A stretch of 64,000 bases of DNA, from positions 78,108,124 to 78,172,123 of the forward strand of contig CM049308.1 in the NCBI GenBank assembly GCA_026874595.1, written 5' to 3'. The position numbers were made by a program, and so were the translations under genes. This stretch comes from Sipunculus nudus (lineage: Eukaryota > Annelida > Sipuncula > Golfingiida > Sipunculidae). The stretch's first letter is position 1. Each line of letters opens with the position of its first letter. Under the pieces are notes generated by a model. That model searched no databases and had not been told where the DNA came from. It saw only the letters and a program-made list of their open reading frames with translations. Positions 1-12,975 of this stretch are shown one piece after another.

Positions 1-423
1 GAGAAACACTTGGAGAGCACATACCCTTACCAATATAAGAAATGCTCATAAATTAGAAACTAGGTTATGGATCAACTCTTCATACACTCAGTTATAAAGA
101 CAGATGTACAGACAGACAAAACTATCCTATATCAACCTACAGATTCCAGATTAACTACTGAAATGGTGAATATTTCAACCTCACAGAAAGACCATTACAC
201 TGAGGCTGCAGTGTCAACACACACATACACAGACTAGACATTAATTTTCCACACACATTGAACTCACACCCTTAGTGAAATTATAAGATCTTCTGGCTAT
301 TTCAGCTTCATAACTGGGACATGACTGTGTTAACAGAGAAACACACAAATAGACCGGAAACAACAAATTTGCCTACTCAGATTTGTCTCATAGTCTTAGT
401 TTTACTGACAACTTGAATGATTA
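1..423. other. Non-coding DNA, nothing recognised
   Basis: AT-rich sequence with stops in every frame. I see no repeat unit, exon or RNA gene before the hairpin-headed element starts. Confidence 0.6.
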
Positions 424-1850
424 TTAGCTCAGCTGACTATAAGTCATCTGAGCTATAGTCGTGGTCCATTGTCCGTCCGTCTGTCCGTCCGTCCGTCCGT
501 CCGTAGATGTGGCACGTTTTGAAACCGTAAGACCTAGGAATCCAAAATTCAGCATAATGTTAGGTGTCCCCAAGATCTCCTACCAAGCCGAAAACTGGGT
601 CTTTGCGACTTCATTCCTTTGAGAAATTAAGGAAAAACCTCAATTTTTTATTAAAAACCTATTTTCACACTTTAGGACTGCCTAATATCAAAACCACTCA
701 TCTGTTTTTCCTCATATTTCCTATAAATAATCCTCTATATAATTCCTATGTACATGCCAGAAATTAGGTCTGTATTATTTAATTTAAAAAAGTTATGGGC
801 CCAAACATAATGCATTTTGTAAATAATCAGGAAAGAAATTTTATCACTTAACACAAAACTTGTTTCAGCTAAGCACTTTTTTTCCAGTAATATTACTTTT
901 ATTAATCAAAATTAAATTGTATACCCAAAATTAGATCAAAATCTTTAAAATTTTTAAAAATATTAGCAAAAATAAAATATTGGTACCTTAAATTTTGCCC
1001 AACTTTGACCATGGCACGTTTTTTTGCTGTAACTGCTTTGGATTTAATATTCACAGCATGTTTTTGTTAGCATTTCAACTGTTAACACCAAAAATTTGAA
1101 ACCAGCTGATCAAAAACTGTAGATTTTATTCAAGTTTTGAAGCACCATGTCACATATTGCTAGTGTTATGCAGTTTGCTAGAGCTCAGCTCCCGAGCTTC
1201 AGGTCTAAGTTCCTTAAATTTGGCATACAGTTAGATTTCTCCAAAATCCCCTACCATGCCAAGAATTTGGTCACTAGGACTTAATTCCTTCGAGATATCA
1301 ATGAAAAACTTCATTTTTCCATTAAAAACCCAATGTTACACTTTAAGACTGCCTAATATCTAAACCACTGATCTGACTTTGATCATATATAATATACATA
1401 TTTTTCTATACATTCACTATGCACATGCCAGAAATGATGTCAGTATTGTGTATTTTTTTTAAGTTATGGGCCCAAACATAATGCACTTTGTAAAAAATCA
1501 AGAAATATATTTACTCCCTTAACAAGGGCATTGCTGAAGCTAGAGATTTTTTTTGTCAGGGATGTAACATTATTTAATCAAGATTCAATTGAATACCCAA
1601 AATTAGTTCTGAATTTTTCAAATTTTATAAGTTATTAGTATAAATATAAAATTAGTACCTTAAATTTTGCCCAACTGTGACCAAGGCACGTTTGTTTCCC
1701 GTGAGCACTGTTGATATAATTTTCATATCATGCACACATAAGGATTTCAGCTTTTTAGTTTAGAAAGCTGAAAGAAATTTGCCAAATATTGTAGCTTTTA
1801 TTAATGCTTTTATGAGACCCTGTCAGACTTTGGCTCTCTCCAGCCCCTCT
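424..1850 (+). repeat. Hairpin-headed dispersed element, copy 1
   Basis: The element opens with a hairpin: AGCTCAGCTGACT at 426-438 pairs with AGTCATCTGAGCT at 442-454, with one mismatch. A GTCC-rich stretch and the conserved block GGCACGTTTTGAAACCG follow. The body is two tandem copies of a ~671 bp unit; for example CCTAATATC.AAACCACT occurs near 681 and again near 1352. A copy at 58511 shares head and body but has only one unit. No long ORF is present, so it looks non-autonomous. I did not find the 3' end, which is placed where similarity to the other copy fades. Confidence 0.8.
471..504 (+). repeat. (GTCC)n microsatellite
   Basis: About eight GTCC/GTCT tetranucleotides directly after the element's hairpin head. 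The same place in the other copies carries shorter GTCC/GTCGTCC runs, so this is a conserved part of the element that has expanded here. Confidence 0.9.
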
Positions 1851-2997
1851 TGAGTCACCTGTATGTTGACCTTGTTGACCTTTCATCAAATTATGCACGC
1901 TTGAGGGGAGAATCCAGGCAGCTTATGGCCAGCCACAGTTGATCCAGGTGTTCAACCCAACTCATCTAGTAGTTTTAACCAACAACATAACAATATACAA
2001 TAAATTAATAAATTTTTATTGGTTTTTAATAACAAATTAAAGAAAAATAGAAAAGGAATTTGTTAGTTTATAATAACAGGAAATTAACTTGCAGTTACTA
2101 ATGATATAAGAATCTTGTATCGATGGGTAGAATGTCACATATTCCAAGTAACACCATGCAGTCACCTATGGCATTTTTCAGTTCATTTTTAATGATAAAG
2201 AAGTAAATCATATTATTCATTACTAATCATTAAGGATTATATGAAGGAAATTAATGATAGACAAAGATGCAGTTGATAATATTAATCTAGATTCCTACTG
2301 TGTCTAGTGTGTACATTGATGTGAAATTAGTCCAAAATGAATTTTTTACAGTTATTTTTTAATATAAATAAAAGCCATAAAACCAGGTACTTATGATCAT
2401 TATTTAAATGTGTGAAATTTGTATATTCTGGATTCTCAACATCATTGTTTGGTGAAAACTGAACAAATACCAGACATGGTGCGAATACTTTGTAATTGTA
2501 TTAAAATACGAATATGATTATGTACTCCATTATAAAAATTCTTGCATAAAGAATGGGAATTCAGGTAAAAATGAAAGTATATGAATACTCGTGCAAATAC
2601 TTTCAAAATGTATTCATGAATGCATTCATGAATATATTCTTTAATATTATTTTAATAATCATATCAGTTATATTTCATTTTAAAAAATCATATGATTCTC
2701 TTATTATTTTTAATAAAATTTATATTTGGGACAATATTTGTAATTTTTTTAATAAATAGTTAAACTCTTATATTATATGTTCTGCCTATAAGTTTTATGG
2801 CCAAGTCAAAATCTGTGTGACAGTAGTACTCCATTTGTTAATAAAATAAATGAAATCAATCCTCTTCCCTGTCTCCAAAGGTACTATCAAAATCATACAT
2901 AAGCTAAACAACAACAACTCATAATACAGCTTATATTTATTACCACACAAAACCAGTATGTGCCTCATTTCTAAATAATATTTTTTTATCATATATA
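1851..2997. other. Non-coding AT-rich DNA
   Basis: Long runs of A and T with frequent stops on both strands. A short ORF near 2553 is made of AAA/TTT/ATA codons and looks like composition noise. No exon or repeat unit was recognised. Confidence 0.6.
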
Positions 2998-3035
2998 ACA
3001 GCTGAGCGTCGTGACCCATAGGTCCCTTGTTATTA
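2998..3035 (+). repeat. Fragment resembling the 3' end of the hairpin-headed family
   Basis: CAGCTGAGCGTCGTGACCC and a downstream GGTCCCTTGTT closely match the last ~38 bp of the large element ending at 30458 (CAGCTGAGCGTCATGACCC, then GGTCACTTGTT). No hairpin head is recognisable within 2 kb upstream, so this is a solo end or a badly decayed copy. The open frame on the opposite strand (2795-3184) overlaps it and is not taken as a gene. Confidence 0.6.
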
Positions 3036-6000
3036 AGAGCGTTAGCAAAATGTTCACTGTGGAAGGTGTGAGGGTTGTGACATATCTCTGTTGGGTGAGA
3101 ATTAAGATAGTAGGAGGTCTGACCCAGATGTTGGACAAGGACCAGGGTCCTCAGAGCCGTGTCCTCAGGTGATGAATGGTACACTTAATGGATATTTTTC
3201 TCCTGCTGTTATGTTTCTCTGTCAGAATAATATTGACTGATGCTAATGCTGGTATCAAGAGCCCCCAGTAAGGTGGGTGGGGTGACTGCAGTCACTGATA
3301 GATATGCACATTATTTAACCCCCTTTTAAACACAACTTCACAAGCTCTTGACCCATATAATTACCACTACACTGCACTGAACTTTTATTGTAACAAACAA
3401 AGTAATTTCCAAAATGTGAGCATTTGTTAAGCATAAATTAATTCATCTCAAGGTGGCAGTTGTAAAAGGCCAATTAATATATAGTTAGTGAAGAGGATAC
3501 ATAATAAAACTTATTCTGATAGATGTCCCTTTTCTACCTTGAAAACCAACTGTTAAAATATCCATCATTATACTCTCAGTGACCTTTTCTTATTTGACCT
3601 TGCTTTCCTAGTGATTATATGTCTTTCATGAAAAGTTTGACCATCCAGGAATATGGTTTATTTAAAATTCATAAAATGGCAGTATTAACTTTTTGTAGCA
3701 TATGGTTCATACCTCATTTAGATGACCTTTTTTCTTACATTTAACCTTTTGACCTTGAGTTTATGGTGATGTTTCTTTCATTTAAACAAACATTTATTCA
3801 TTCCCTTTGAAGTTACCATACAGTCATTAATGTGACAATTTATTTTTAAAAAGCATTAGGACAGATAAGTTTAAGGATGATATATGATCATTCAAATTGA
3901 TTAATTCTGCAAAAGAAAAAAATACCAATGAGGTCAAATCAGTTCTCAGTCTCTTCTCAAATCCTTGAATAACCATCAATAACATATGCAAGTGGAGGAA
4001 TGGACAGTAGGCTTCTTCCCAAAGTCAAATTACTCTTTTGTGGGATTAATTGAACGTTTCTTCCTTTGCTGGAAGAAGGACATTTCTATTGATTCCCAAA
4101 TGTTGTCATCATTAATTGTGCAAATCAGTATAAATGGTGGTCACACAAAAACGTCACAGGTCCATGTTGATTGATGTAATATCAGTTAAAAAAGAAATGT
4201 GAAATATTGGAATTGGCCTTCACTTTGACATTAATGATGGAAATAATGATTATCTTTTCACCAAGGTTGTGCATGACAAGATCCAGTTAGTTTATTTGCT
4301 GTTGTAATATAAAAAAACAAACAAATATTTTCAGTTGTAAATTTAATTATTTTTAAACCCAGGGGAACAATTGTCATTCTGACTAACATTTATTATGTTC
4401 CCAATTTGTACTCAAAACGTGCAAAAAAATGCTGTTTTGTTTAATCATGTACAAGGAAGAGAATACTGAAACAGGATGAAATATAGGTATATCCTGTATA
4501 TTAAATCTGATATAGAAAAAGTATGGTTTGTGTGGACAGTTAATGAGAAAAGACCTCAAAACATATGATGTATCTGTTCTTGTAATTAATAAAATAAGCC
4601 CAGCAGGTATAACGTCTATATTTAATTAAGAATAGATCCCATGAGGTAGAGTCCTAATGTTGCTTCATTAAAATAATGCTCTGAAGGTTATCATCTGTCT
4701 CTATGTAATCATGAAAATAATCAGAAATATTTAGATTATACTCCAGATGATCCCTAAAGGTAGTCTTTACTGCACTGTAAGACACAAGGTCTGGATTATT
4801 CATACTTAATTAAAAAAATCCCTGGAGGATCTGGTCTGAATCATGAATGTACTGATTCTTGAAAAGAGAGGTATGTTACTATTTAACTGTATACAGTTCT
4901 TTTGCATACAAATATTTCTTTAAAAATATCACATGATGTTTTTGTCTAAACAATTAATATACTAAATTATAAAAAAAACCTAACTTTACTATTTAACTGT
5001 ACACAGTTTGCAAGATAACTGAATAAAGTAGGTATTTGATGTATATGGCTATAGTATGTCTCTTGCTGTCCATGTTATGTTCTTTATAGGTTTTCAAAAG
5101 ATGTTTGGTGCCAAAGAGTCATATGGTCTAGTTTTATTTTTTTTTCCTTTTTTTCTGCTTTTGCTTGGGCAATAGCATACCTTCTGTTGTACTTTGAAAA
5201 AAATGAGAGAACAGACTTCAGAATTTGATATCTGGGTAGAGAATTTCAAATTTAGGTAACACGACACCTCAAGCCAGATGACAATACTGGTATCTCAAGT
5301 TACTTGTGTATGTATAATTATCCACAGGAGAAGTTCTGTTGTCTGCTCCAAGACTGGTCATGTACTTAAAGAATTTACCCTGCCCTTTGCATTGCATATA
5401 TTTCATAATATTTTTCATATACTTTTTGTCAAATGTTCAGTTTGTTTGGTTGCTATATAATTTTCTTTAATTAGCTGGGTCATGTGCACAGGATAAAGTG
5501 TCCACAAGCATAAAATGATTTTTTCATTCTAATATAATGATATTTGATATATTTTTACATCTGCATAATTTAGAAATGTGAGAGAAAGTTTTGAAAGTTT
5601 GACATTTTAAATACATAACATTTCAAGATATATCTTGTCAGTTTCCAGTGAATCTTTGGTTTGTGAAGATTTATTAAAGATTGTTAATTTAAATGGTTTA
5701 CAGAAATTTTTGAAAAATTGAAAAAAATTATACATTAATGTGATTGAGACTTAATTTTGTAACATGCACTTAAAAAATATAGATATTTTCTATGAAAAGA
5801 AATACAAAAAAAACTTCTGCTGTGTGTGCATGTAATAGTCTCATAAGAAAAAAATAGGAAAAAAAAGTTCTTTAGAGTTTGCTCTACATTTAAGGACTAT
5901 TTCCAAGTAGAAAAATCAAATTTGTATATTTTAATTGTTCCGAATTTTAATTTGAAATACAAAATAGCTCTACATTTGGTGCTACCTACCAGCCTTGCTG

Positions 6001-6835
6001 ATCTTCATCATTTGCAGGTAAGAATAGGTCCAGGTAAATCCAAAACAAGGGACTTTAAGCTACTCCTGCAAGAACTGTCAGAGTGCTTGTATACTAACTG
6101 CAGCAGTGACATACTGTTTTGTACTGTCCTAGGTGGTGCAGGACAAGCATGGGGGGGCTGTCAGCTTGTAGTAAGACTGTCTCTTATATACATGCAATGT
6201 ACAGCATTCAAGTTTCATGCAGCAGCCAGAGTAACAGGAGAGCCAGAAGCCCAGCTGCTGTCAGCCAGTTTACACCTACTTATCCTTATTTTATATAAAT
6301 AAACACCCAGGAAACCAGATCCGTTTCCTGTTTCATTTTTTGCAGTTTTTTACAATATCTCAAGCTTGTTCTGACCTACCTGTTTTATGGGTGACAGTTA
6401 TCCTTGTGGTATTATGATCTTTATTATTTTATACTTTATTATCCAGGAAGATGCAGAGCGCGATAAATAATGTGAATCTACATCACTGTTTACATTGGGA
6501 TTAAGTCACAGTTATCCCATGTAATATTTAGAGTGGACGGTAGCCATTATGTGTACTTATCATCTTCTTTTGACTGTATAATATTATGGAAAACAAATTT
6601 TGTGCTGAACATTTGATCATATAAGTTTAGTTCCCCAGTCATTATTTGTAATAATTTCTTTTGTAAAAATGTAGAAGTTTTATTGTTTTTTACAAATACC
6701 TCAAGCTGGAAAATTAAAAACCCTGATTAACAACTTAATTAATGAGAAAACACTGAGAGAGTGTTTGCCAACAGTAAATGATGATAAAAAATGTTCATCA
6801 ATAAATCTCACACAAGGAAAAACTCATTCTATTAA
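3036..6835. other. Non-coding DNA with minor duplications
   Basis: AT-rich, no convincing exon. A ~20 bp motif (ACTATTTAACTGTATACAGT and a close variant) occurs near 4877 and 4988. Near 6000 there is a strong donor-like CAG/GTAAGA, and at 6132 an acceptor-like CTAG followed by 13 open codons and an AATAAA near 6297. That could be a terminal exon, but it is too short to call. Confidence 0.5.
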
Positions 6836-7010
6836 ATTTTTATCTCAGCTGACTGTAAGTCATCTTAGCTATACTGTAGCAATGACCATTTGTATGTTTC
6901 CCTGTTTGTCTGGTAACAAGGCACAAATCAAAACTTGCAAACCTGCATTTTTCAAACTCAGCATGTCATTAGATGTATACAAGTTCTCCTACTTAACCTG
7001 AAAACTAGGT
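6836..7010 (+). repeat. Diverged hairpin-headed element fragment
   Basis: TTTTTATCTCAGCTGACTGTAAG and then CATCTTAGCT recapitulate the family's hairpin head with substitutions. A TGTTTCCCTGTTTGTCTG remnant of the GTCC stretch and AACAAGGCACAAATC follow, matching the internal block of the 27-30 kb element. Similarity fades after about 7010. Confidence 0.65.
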
Positions 7011-7906
7011 CACTGACTGTCCCCTCATTCCCTCAGGAAATTTAGCAGAAACTGTTGTCTCAATTCATGACTGTTCATGGGCAGACTTTGGATAGGAAAC
7101 TAGCCCTGGTAAGTTGAGTGAAATTAGCCCAAATTTAACACCATTGGCCAAGCGGCATATATATGTAATTAATACTATCAGCGTCAAGATATTGTTTATA
7201 CATCATTGTCCCACTGGGATACTTCTTGATGTCCTGGTGGGCTAGTCTGACATGAGACTGTTTCTTATTTTAACCACACTTGTCATAACCATTCTGTCTT
7301 ATCAAAAACCTAAATAAATGTTTTAAGCAAATATGATGATATTTGGTCATTTGTCTTAAGGGATCATGACTGTTTATGGAAGGATATGTAAATGAGGGTG
7401 GAGGGCCAGAAAAAAAAATTAAACTGGTCACATTGGAAGGTCAACCCAAGAAAGAACAATTAACTGCCTACATGGCATTGAGTGCAGGCCTACATGAGTA
7501 AATCAGTCAAGACACAGGTGATGTTGTAGAATTTCTCAAGTACTACTATTACCACAACGGACAACCAGCAGAAAGACAGGGTGAACACATAACCTTCTGC
7601 CTACTTCATTGGCTAAGATACTTAAGTATCACACATATTTTTTAACAGTCTCACTCTCATTAACTTGTATGGTTTTAATATTGGTTATGCTACAGCCTGC
7701 ATTGTACATACATATATCCTATCACGATCAGTCAACATTTTTAGCCCCATTTTTCATTCCCAGATCTTGACACTTTAGTCTCTACAACAGGTTGTTGTAG
7801 GAATTTCTTTATAAATGTCGAGACATCTTATGCATTCACATTTATACACATACACATTTATATTTATATCTAATAGAATAGATGTTTATGTTTCTCTCTT
7901 TTTTTT

Positions 7907-7958
<52 letters not shown>

Positions 7959-8465
7959 CCTCTCAATATTTTAAATGGTTTTCATCATTTAATGAAATCT
8001 GATGTATTTCATATTTTAATTAAGTTCTTAAGAACTGTTACTTCTTGGAACAATCAGTAATCCCCTGTCTTTCTCTCAGTATATTTTATGATAAGTCCTT
8101 GTACAAATTTACATTTAAGCTTAATAATAAATCATATCTCATATTGACTTATCATTCATTTTGTTTGTGTCATGCCACACCTTGCACTAAGCGCGCTAAT
8201 TGCTCAATCAATTTTCTACAAGATGTCTGCTGTCAGGTTGGGTATTAATTGCTACTTTCAATTAGTTCTGACAATTACTATCAGGGAGAGCACTGTAATC
8301 AAAAGTAGTACAAAACCAGCAGGACCAAACAGCTCTCTTCTAAAAACGCTTTCTGTGAAAACTTACCTTTTTCAGTCATTGAATCCCCTAACCATAATCT
8401 TAAGTCATCCATGGATATTTGTCCTGCGAGAAAACGTTGGATTATCTCCTTCATGTTGAGAAAAT
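7011..8465. other. Non-coding DNA around a CT microsatellite
   Basis: No recognisable exon or RNA. The open frame over 7815-8060 consists largely of Ser-Leu repeats read from the CT microsatellite, so it is not a gene. Confidence 0.55.
7910..7956 (+). repeat. (CT)n microsatellite
   Basis: An uninterrupted CT dinucleotide run of about 47 bp, preceded by T-rich sequence and followed by CCCCCTCTC. Confidence 0.95.
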
Positions 8466-8477
8466 GCGCCATCTTGG
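8466..8477 (-). promoter_or_regulatory. Possible YY1-type promoter element
   Basis: GCGCCATCTTGG is the reverse complement of CCAAGATGGCGC, close to the AAGATGGCGGC motif that YY1 binds near animal transcription starts. It lies about 100 bp upstream of the ATG exon candidate at 8575. A single motif can occur by chance, so the promoter assignment depends on that exon being real. Confidence 0.35.
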
Positions 8478-8574
8478 TGGACTAGGTGTTAAAATGTTCA
8501 AATGAGGGCAGGTTAAGTTATACCGCAGGTACTGTACTGGTGAGGTACTGCTGTAGCTAACCAGAGCAGTTTAA

Positions 8575-8651
8575 ATGGCAGGCCCAGTTCTGGCAAGTTT
8601 TCGTGATGAATTACATGAGCTTGCTGATGCTAAATATATACCCAATCACGG
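8575..8651 (+). CDS. Candidate first coding exon of an unidentified gene
   Basis: An ATG opens 25 codons plus two bases, starting MAGPVLASFRDELHEL, and ends at a good donor, CACGG/GTAAGA, after which the frame stops at once. The composition (mixed charged, aliphatic and aromatic residues, GC-balanced codons) is much more protein-like than the surrounding AT-rich DNA. A YY1-like motif lies just upstream. I do not recognise the protein. The exon ends in phase 2, which fits the acceptor at 14382; that exon in turn ends in phase 2, which fits an open frame at 17374-17472 ending in TGA. The start context is weak at -3 (T) but has G at +4. A chance ORF cannot be excluded. Confidence 0.33.
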
Positions 8652-11600
8652 GTAAGAGCTGCTGTCCCATCATATGGATATTTAACTGGGGGTGTGACAA
8701 GATCCAGCCAACCGGAGCCAGTTTAAAGGTTTTCACATTTGCCTCCTGTTAACCCCCTCAGTAAGTCCTCTGTATCTCCAACTGCTTGAGCCCATCAGAA
8801 TCATCAGGTTCTACTTATTGATCACAATGCAGCTTCACAGATCCTGAATATAGACCTTAGATGGCTAGGCTGTCACAAGGGTGCTCTCTGAAGCCGGAGG
8901 CAGTACAGGAACATACCTGGTCTGTCCACCTGGTCACCGTCTGGCAAATGGTCTCTTGAGAAATAAAAGACTCGAGGTAACCAGAGCTGATCAAATCATT
9001 TTGTGTTATGTTGGTTTGACTGAATGGGCCCAGCACTCATCTAGCCACTGTCATTTGCTTGGTCAGTTACTTAAATTAGTTTGGTGACAGGGGAAGATGT
9101 GGCTTTTATACTGTAAGTTGAAAATATTTTTATTCTCATGAGATATTTTACTCTCTTGAGAAAAATTTTAAAAGGCAGGTGAAGTTTTGATTCCTGATGT
9201 TTGAGAAATTATCTCGGTGCCATCCTCCATGCATTTTTTCTAAAATGTACAGAGAGAACACCTGCGGACCCTAATTAGTCTCTGACATGTTTTCAGTCAT
9301 TCAATGCATTGGCTCCTTCCTTTAAGGCTCCTGTATTTAAAAGGATTTCATGGTTGAAAAACCATTTCGCTTAATCACCAAGTCTGTCAATGGCATCCCA
9401 TTAAAAAATCTGTCAAGGAGATGCCGACATTGCATTTTTTGACCATTGGGACTTTTTCATAGTTGGACAGATGGGTGATATTAGTGAACTTAGGAGACAC
9501 TGATGGTAAATCATTGATTTTAACTTTGCACAACTTCAGGCACCTTCCACAGACACAGATTTGCTTTAACTGGGATAATTAAGCCTGTCTGGATTCCAGA
9601 TAAGCAGCATTTGTCCATATTCCCATCTTTATTCTTTGTTTGCTACAAACTCCTCAACTAGATTTGTCCCTGCAAGAAAACTTATTTCTCATCTCAGAAT
9701 AACCTGCCTCTTCCTCTTGATGTCATGCCTAATGGTAGCGTGGTCTTAAATGTAGATTCACTGGAGGAATTCTTCTTTTTTAAAGTAAAACAGTCAGAGA
9801 ATGCTTGATAGAGCACTGAAAACCTTGTGTGCCATGTTGTTTTTCTGAATAAAAACAAAGTTGAATAAAAAATAAAGGTAGAAACCATTAAATAAATATC
9901 TGTAAATGTAAATTTTACAGCAAATTATAGTAACCTTTGCTTTTAACTCCCTATCCTTCAAGACTATATAATATAACAAGATTCAACAAAACATGAGATT
10001 TATTTCTGGTCTAAAATTCACGTTTGCTGCAAAACATTTTACACATTTTGTTCCATTTATTGACAGGAACAAGTCTCAGTGCAGTTGCACTGGTTAGTAA
10101 ATATGTTATGTATTGCCAACCTGTGGTGAATATGTATTTTATTTCATTCACTTCAAACTCTGCAGCATGTAAAACTAGAAGGAACATAAAATATTTGTAC
10201 CTGGAGATTACTCTGGCATAAGAAAGTATTGAGAATTCAAGAACAGATCAATGTTTTTTAAACCAAAGCCTCAATCTAGACTAATACTTCTGCAAAAATG
10301 TTCCTACAGTAAAAATCTGACTTTAACAATTACTGTAATAAGAGTGATTTTGTTGTGACCCTGATCTAGATATAAGACAGTGATCCTTTAATTTTGCATG
10401 ATCCTCTTCTTTTTACTATGGAGGATGACATTGGTTTTCTCATTTTCTGAAAGATGATTTCAGTTTATTCATTTACTTCTTTGAGAAACAGTTATTTGTG
10501 GATCATGCCCATGGGCAACCATACACTTAATTCCTAAATTATGGTTTCCTGCAGTGCTCCTGTTATATCAGTTTGATAGTGAGAATATGTTCCTCTGTGT
10601 TACATGAAGCTAAAAATAACCAAATTTTATTATATATCTAGCCTCTGTTATGAAAGTGAATGGCAAACATTATGCTAAAAATGCATCAATATGATGGACA
10701 TTAAATTTAATACCAGATATTCCGTATGTTTGATCCTTTCTTTGGAAAGTTCCTGATTTTAGTACTGTGTTATGGTTTTGAGCCTGAAGAATGTAAGGTT
10801 TTCTGTTAAATTAGGTGAAATTGGGGAGTTAAAACAGTGTTTTCCTCAGAGTTAAACCTAGATCAAACCTTTGTGTTGAAGTTATTTCCCTGCATTAGGT
10901 CCAACATTAAACATAATCACAGGGATTATGAACTCTTAGATAATTACACATAAATTTTATTCTTCCATCAAGTGAAACTTGTCATCTTCTAGTAGTTAAC
11001 TTACCAAAGAATTAACATATCTCTTTTATTTCTTGTAACATCCTCTCTTTGTAAAAAAATTAATATTTTTTTCACTCTTCTTTAGTGTAAACTGTAAGCA
11101 TGGATTTCAAATTATTTTATACATGTCTGCCTGTTAAATGTATCCCAACTGGAAGCCCATAGGATAATTCATCCTGGCTTTCTGCTTATCCTGGAAGATT
11201 AAGGAAAAGCTAACTAGTTTTTTTATAGGTATCAGTGGTATATAAAAAATGAGAGAGCATATTCTTTAAATGATAAAAGCTCCTGCCTCATGATTGGTCA
11301 AAATAGTTCTTCTCTGCTGCTGATTGGATGGTCAAATAAAACCAATGTATGCAGTTCTGAGTTTCTGACATAAAACAGTTCTGACATACCTGGCCTCCTG
11401 ATTGGTCAACCCAGTTCTTTGGATTTTCTAAAAGGCCAGTCAGTTAAAACATAGATTGCTACTTTGACTAATGAAAAACACTTGTAGCAGCCCCTGTTTA
11501 TTGATTGGTCAACCATTTTCTCCTCATTATTTGATTGGCTTATCATGTTTGTATCATACAAGACAAGTTACCACATTAGCATGAAGTTACCCTGCTCTTC

Positions 11601-12716
11601 TGGTCTACATATAGGATATTGATGGTTCAAAGGGGCAGCCAGGGTATAATTTCAGAATTACGTAGCTGCCAGGAGGCCACCATATTCACAGGGTCAGCGA
11701 ACTTTGAAGCTTGGACAGGAGTCAAGATAATAACCAGTAAAGGGTAATGTAATTCAGTTTTATTCTTGACCAGTCAGCAGAGAACTATCCACAATATTAA
11801 CTCATATCAAGTAAAATTGTATGTGCTTGAAATATATTTTTACTGTTAAATTAAACATTTAAGTTTACACATGGACATGCATATACATCTATACAGGTGC
11901 ATTTAATGCCCTCCCCAGACAGCAAATAATTAAATAACAAAAAAAAAAGGCAGACAAGAATGTCAGTGGATGGTATGACTAGTCTAAGGAGTAGCTGTCA
12001 TATTTAATCAACTGTCTTACAGGTAGCAGGTTTGTTGATAGACCCATTTTACCCATAGCAATTTTTTGTAAGCTACTTTTTGCAGTGTCTAGACATGATG
12101 AGGGAGTAAGCATAGAAAATATCCTTTTGTACATGTAACCATTTCATACTGTCATTTCTAAAAATGTTTTTATGGATTACAACTTCAGTCAGTACTTTGT
12201 GAATGTTACCAGATTTGGATTACAAGTGTTTATTATTACAATCATAGTATAAGGTTTTGATAAATTATCACTGAAATATTTAAAAATAATAGCTGTTTAC
12301 ATTCATAAGGCATAAATATGAACAAGTGGAGTACATTGATATGCCTCTTTCACAGAATTTTTTTTGTTTCACTATTTTATAAACTCACATGTCAGTTTAA
12401 GAAAAAAAAGCAAGCTGTAAAAAGCAGGCCTTATTAACCAGAATAAAGCCACAACCAATCTTTAAAATATAATAAAAAAAAGTATATGGGAAGGCAGTCT
12501 GTTTTTTACAACATCTTAATCCTACTCACCAAAGTCACAAGAAAATCCCATTTAAAAGATGCTGATTAGTTGTTTACTGTCATAAATATTTAAAAAAAAT
12601 AACAAAGTGAGGTTGACAACCTTGGATGAAAGATCCTTTGTCACTTTGCCAGAAGAAGGGTTGTAAATAGAAATGTTGATTCTTGTCATGATGTTTGTGT
12701 ATTATATAAGACTTTA
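8652..12716. other. Intronic or intergenic DNA, nothing firmly identified
   Basis: Mostly AT-rich non-coding sequence. A GC-balanced patch at 8881-9087 is open in several frames, with a donor-like GAG/GTAACC near 8973, but lacks a recognisable protein. A degenerate ~105 bp repeat with TGATTGG motifs lies at 11288-11540. Confidence 0.45.
11288..11540 (+). repeat. Degenerate repeat with inverted CCAAT motifs
   Basis: TGATTGG (reverse of CCAATCA) occurs at about 11291, 11321, 11399, 11502 and 11532; three copies extend to TGATTGGTCAA. Spacings of 108 and 103 bp, and a 30 bp sub-spacing seen twice, suggest a decayed tandem duplication with period ~105 bp rather than a designed promoter. Confidence 0.5.
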
Positions 12717-12975
12717 CAGGGCTCAACATTAACTTCTGACTGGGCAAGTACCATCTAGGCTTTACCTGCCCTGCATGAATTTTTACTTGCCCTACAAAAA
12801 TCATTGATTGTATTTAAGAACACAAACATCCTTTTTAAGGCCTTTGGATGAAGGTATATGTTGGACCCACTTGCCCAGTCGGGCAAATAAGAGTTGACTT
12901 TAAGTTGGCCTCCCACTATTTTCTGGAACTTTAACTTGCCCTAGACAAGCAGTTAACCATTAATGTTGAGCCCTG
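12717..12975. mobile_element. 259 bp MITE with 16 bp perfect terminal inverted repeats
   Basis: CAGGGCTCAACATTAA at 12717-12732 is exactly inverted as TTAATGTTGAGCCCTG at 12960-12975. The CAGGG terminus is typical of hAT-type non-autonomous elements. Both ends are abutted by CTTTA, a possible 5 bp target duplication; hAT elements normally give 8 bp, and the outer three bases do not match. The interior has short repeats of ACTTGCCC and its complement, and no coding capacity. Confidence 0.85.

Noticed and set aside
2795-3184. 129-codon open frame on the - strand
   Set aside because: Overlaps the repeat 3'-end fragment at 2998-3035, and its C-terminal half reads through AT-rich sequence.
5922-6302. 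126-codon open frame and a possible terminal exon at 6133-6171 with AATAAA downstream
   Set aside because: The long frame crosses a strong donor and an acceptor, so it is not one exon. The 13-codon terminal exon is too short to support alone.
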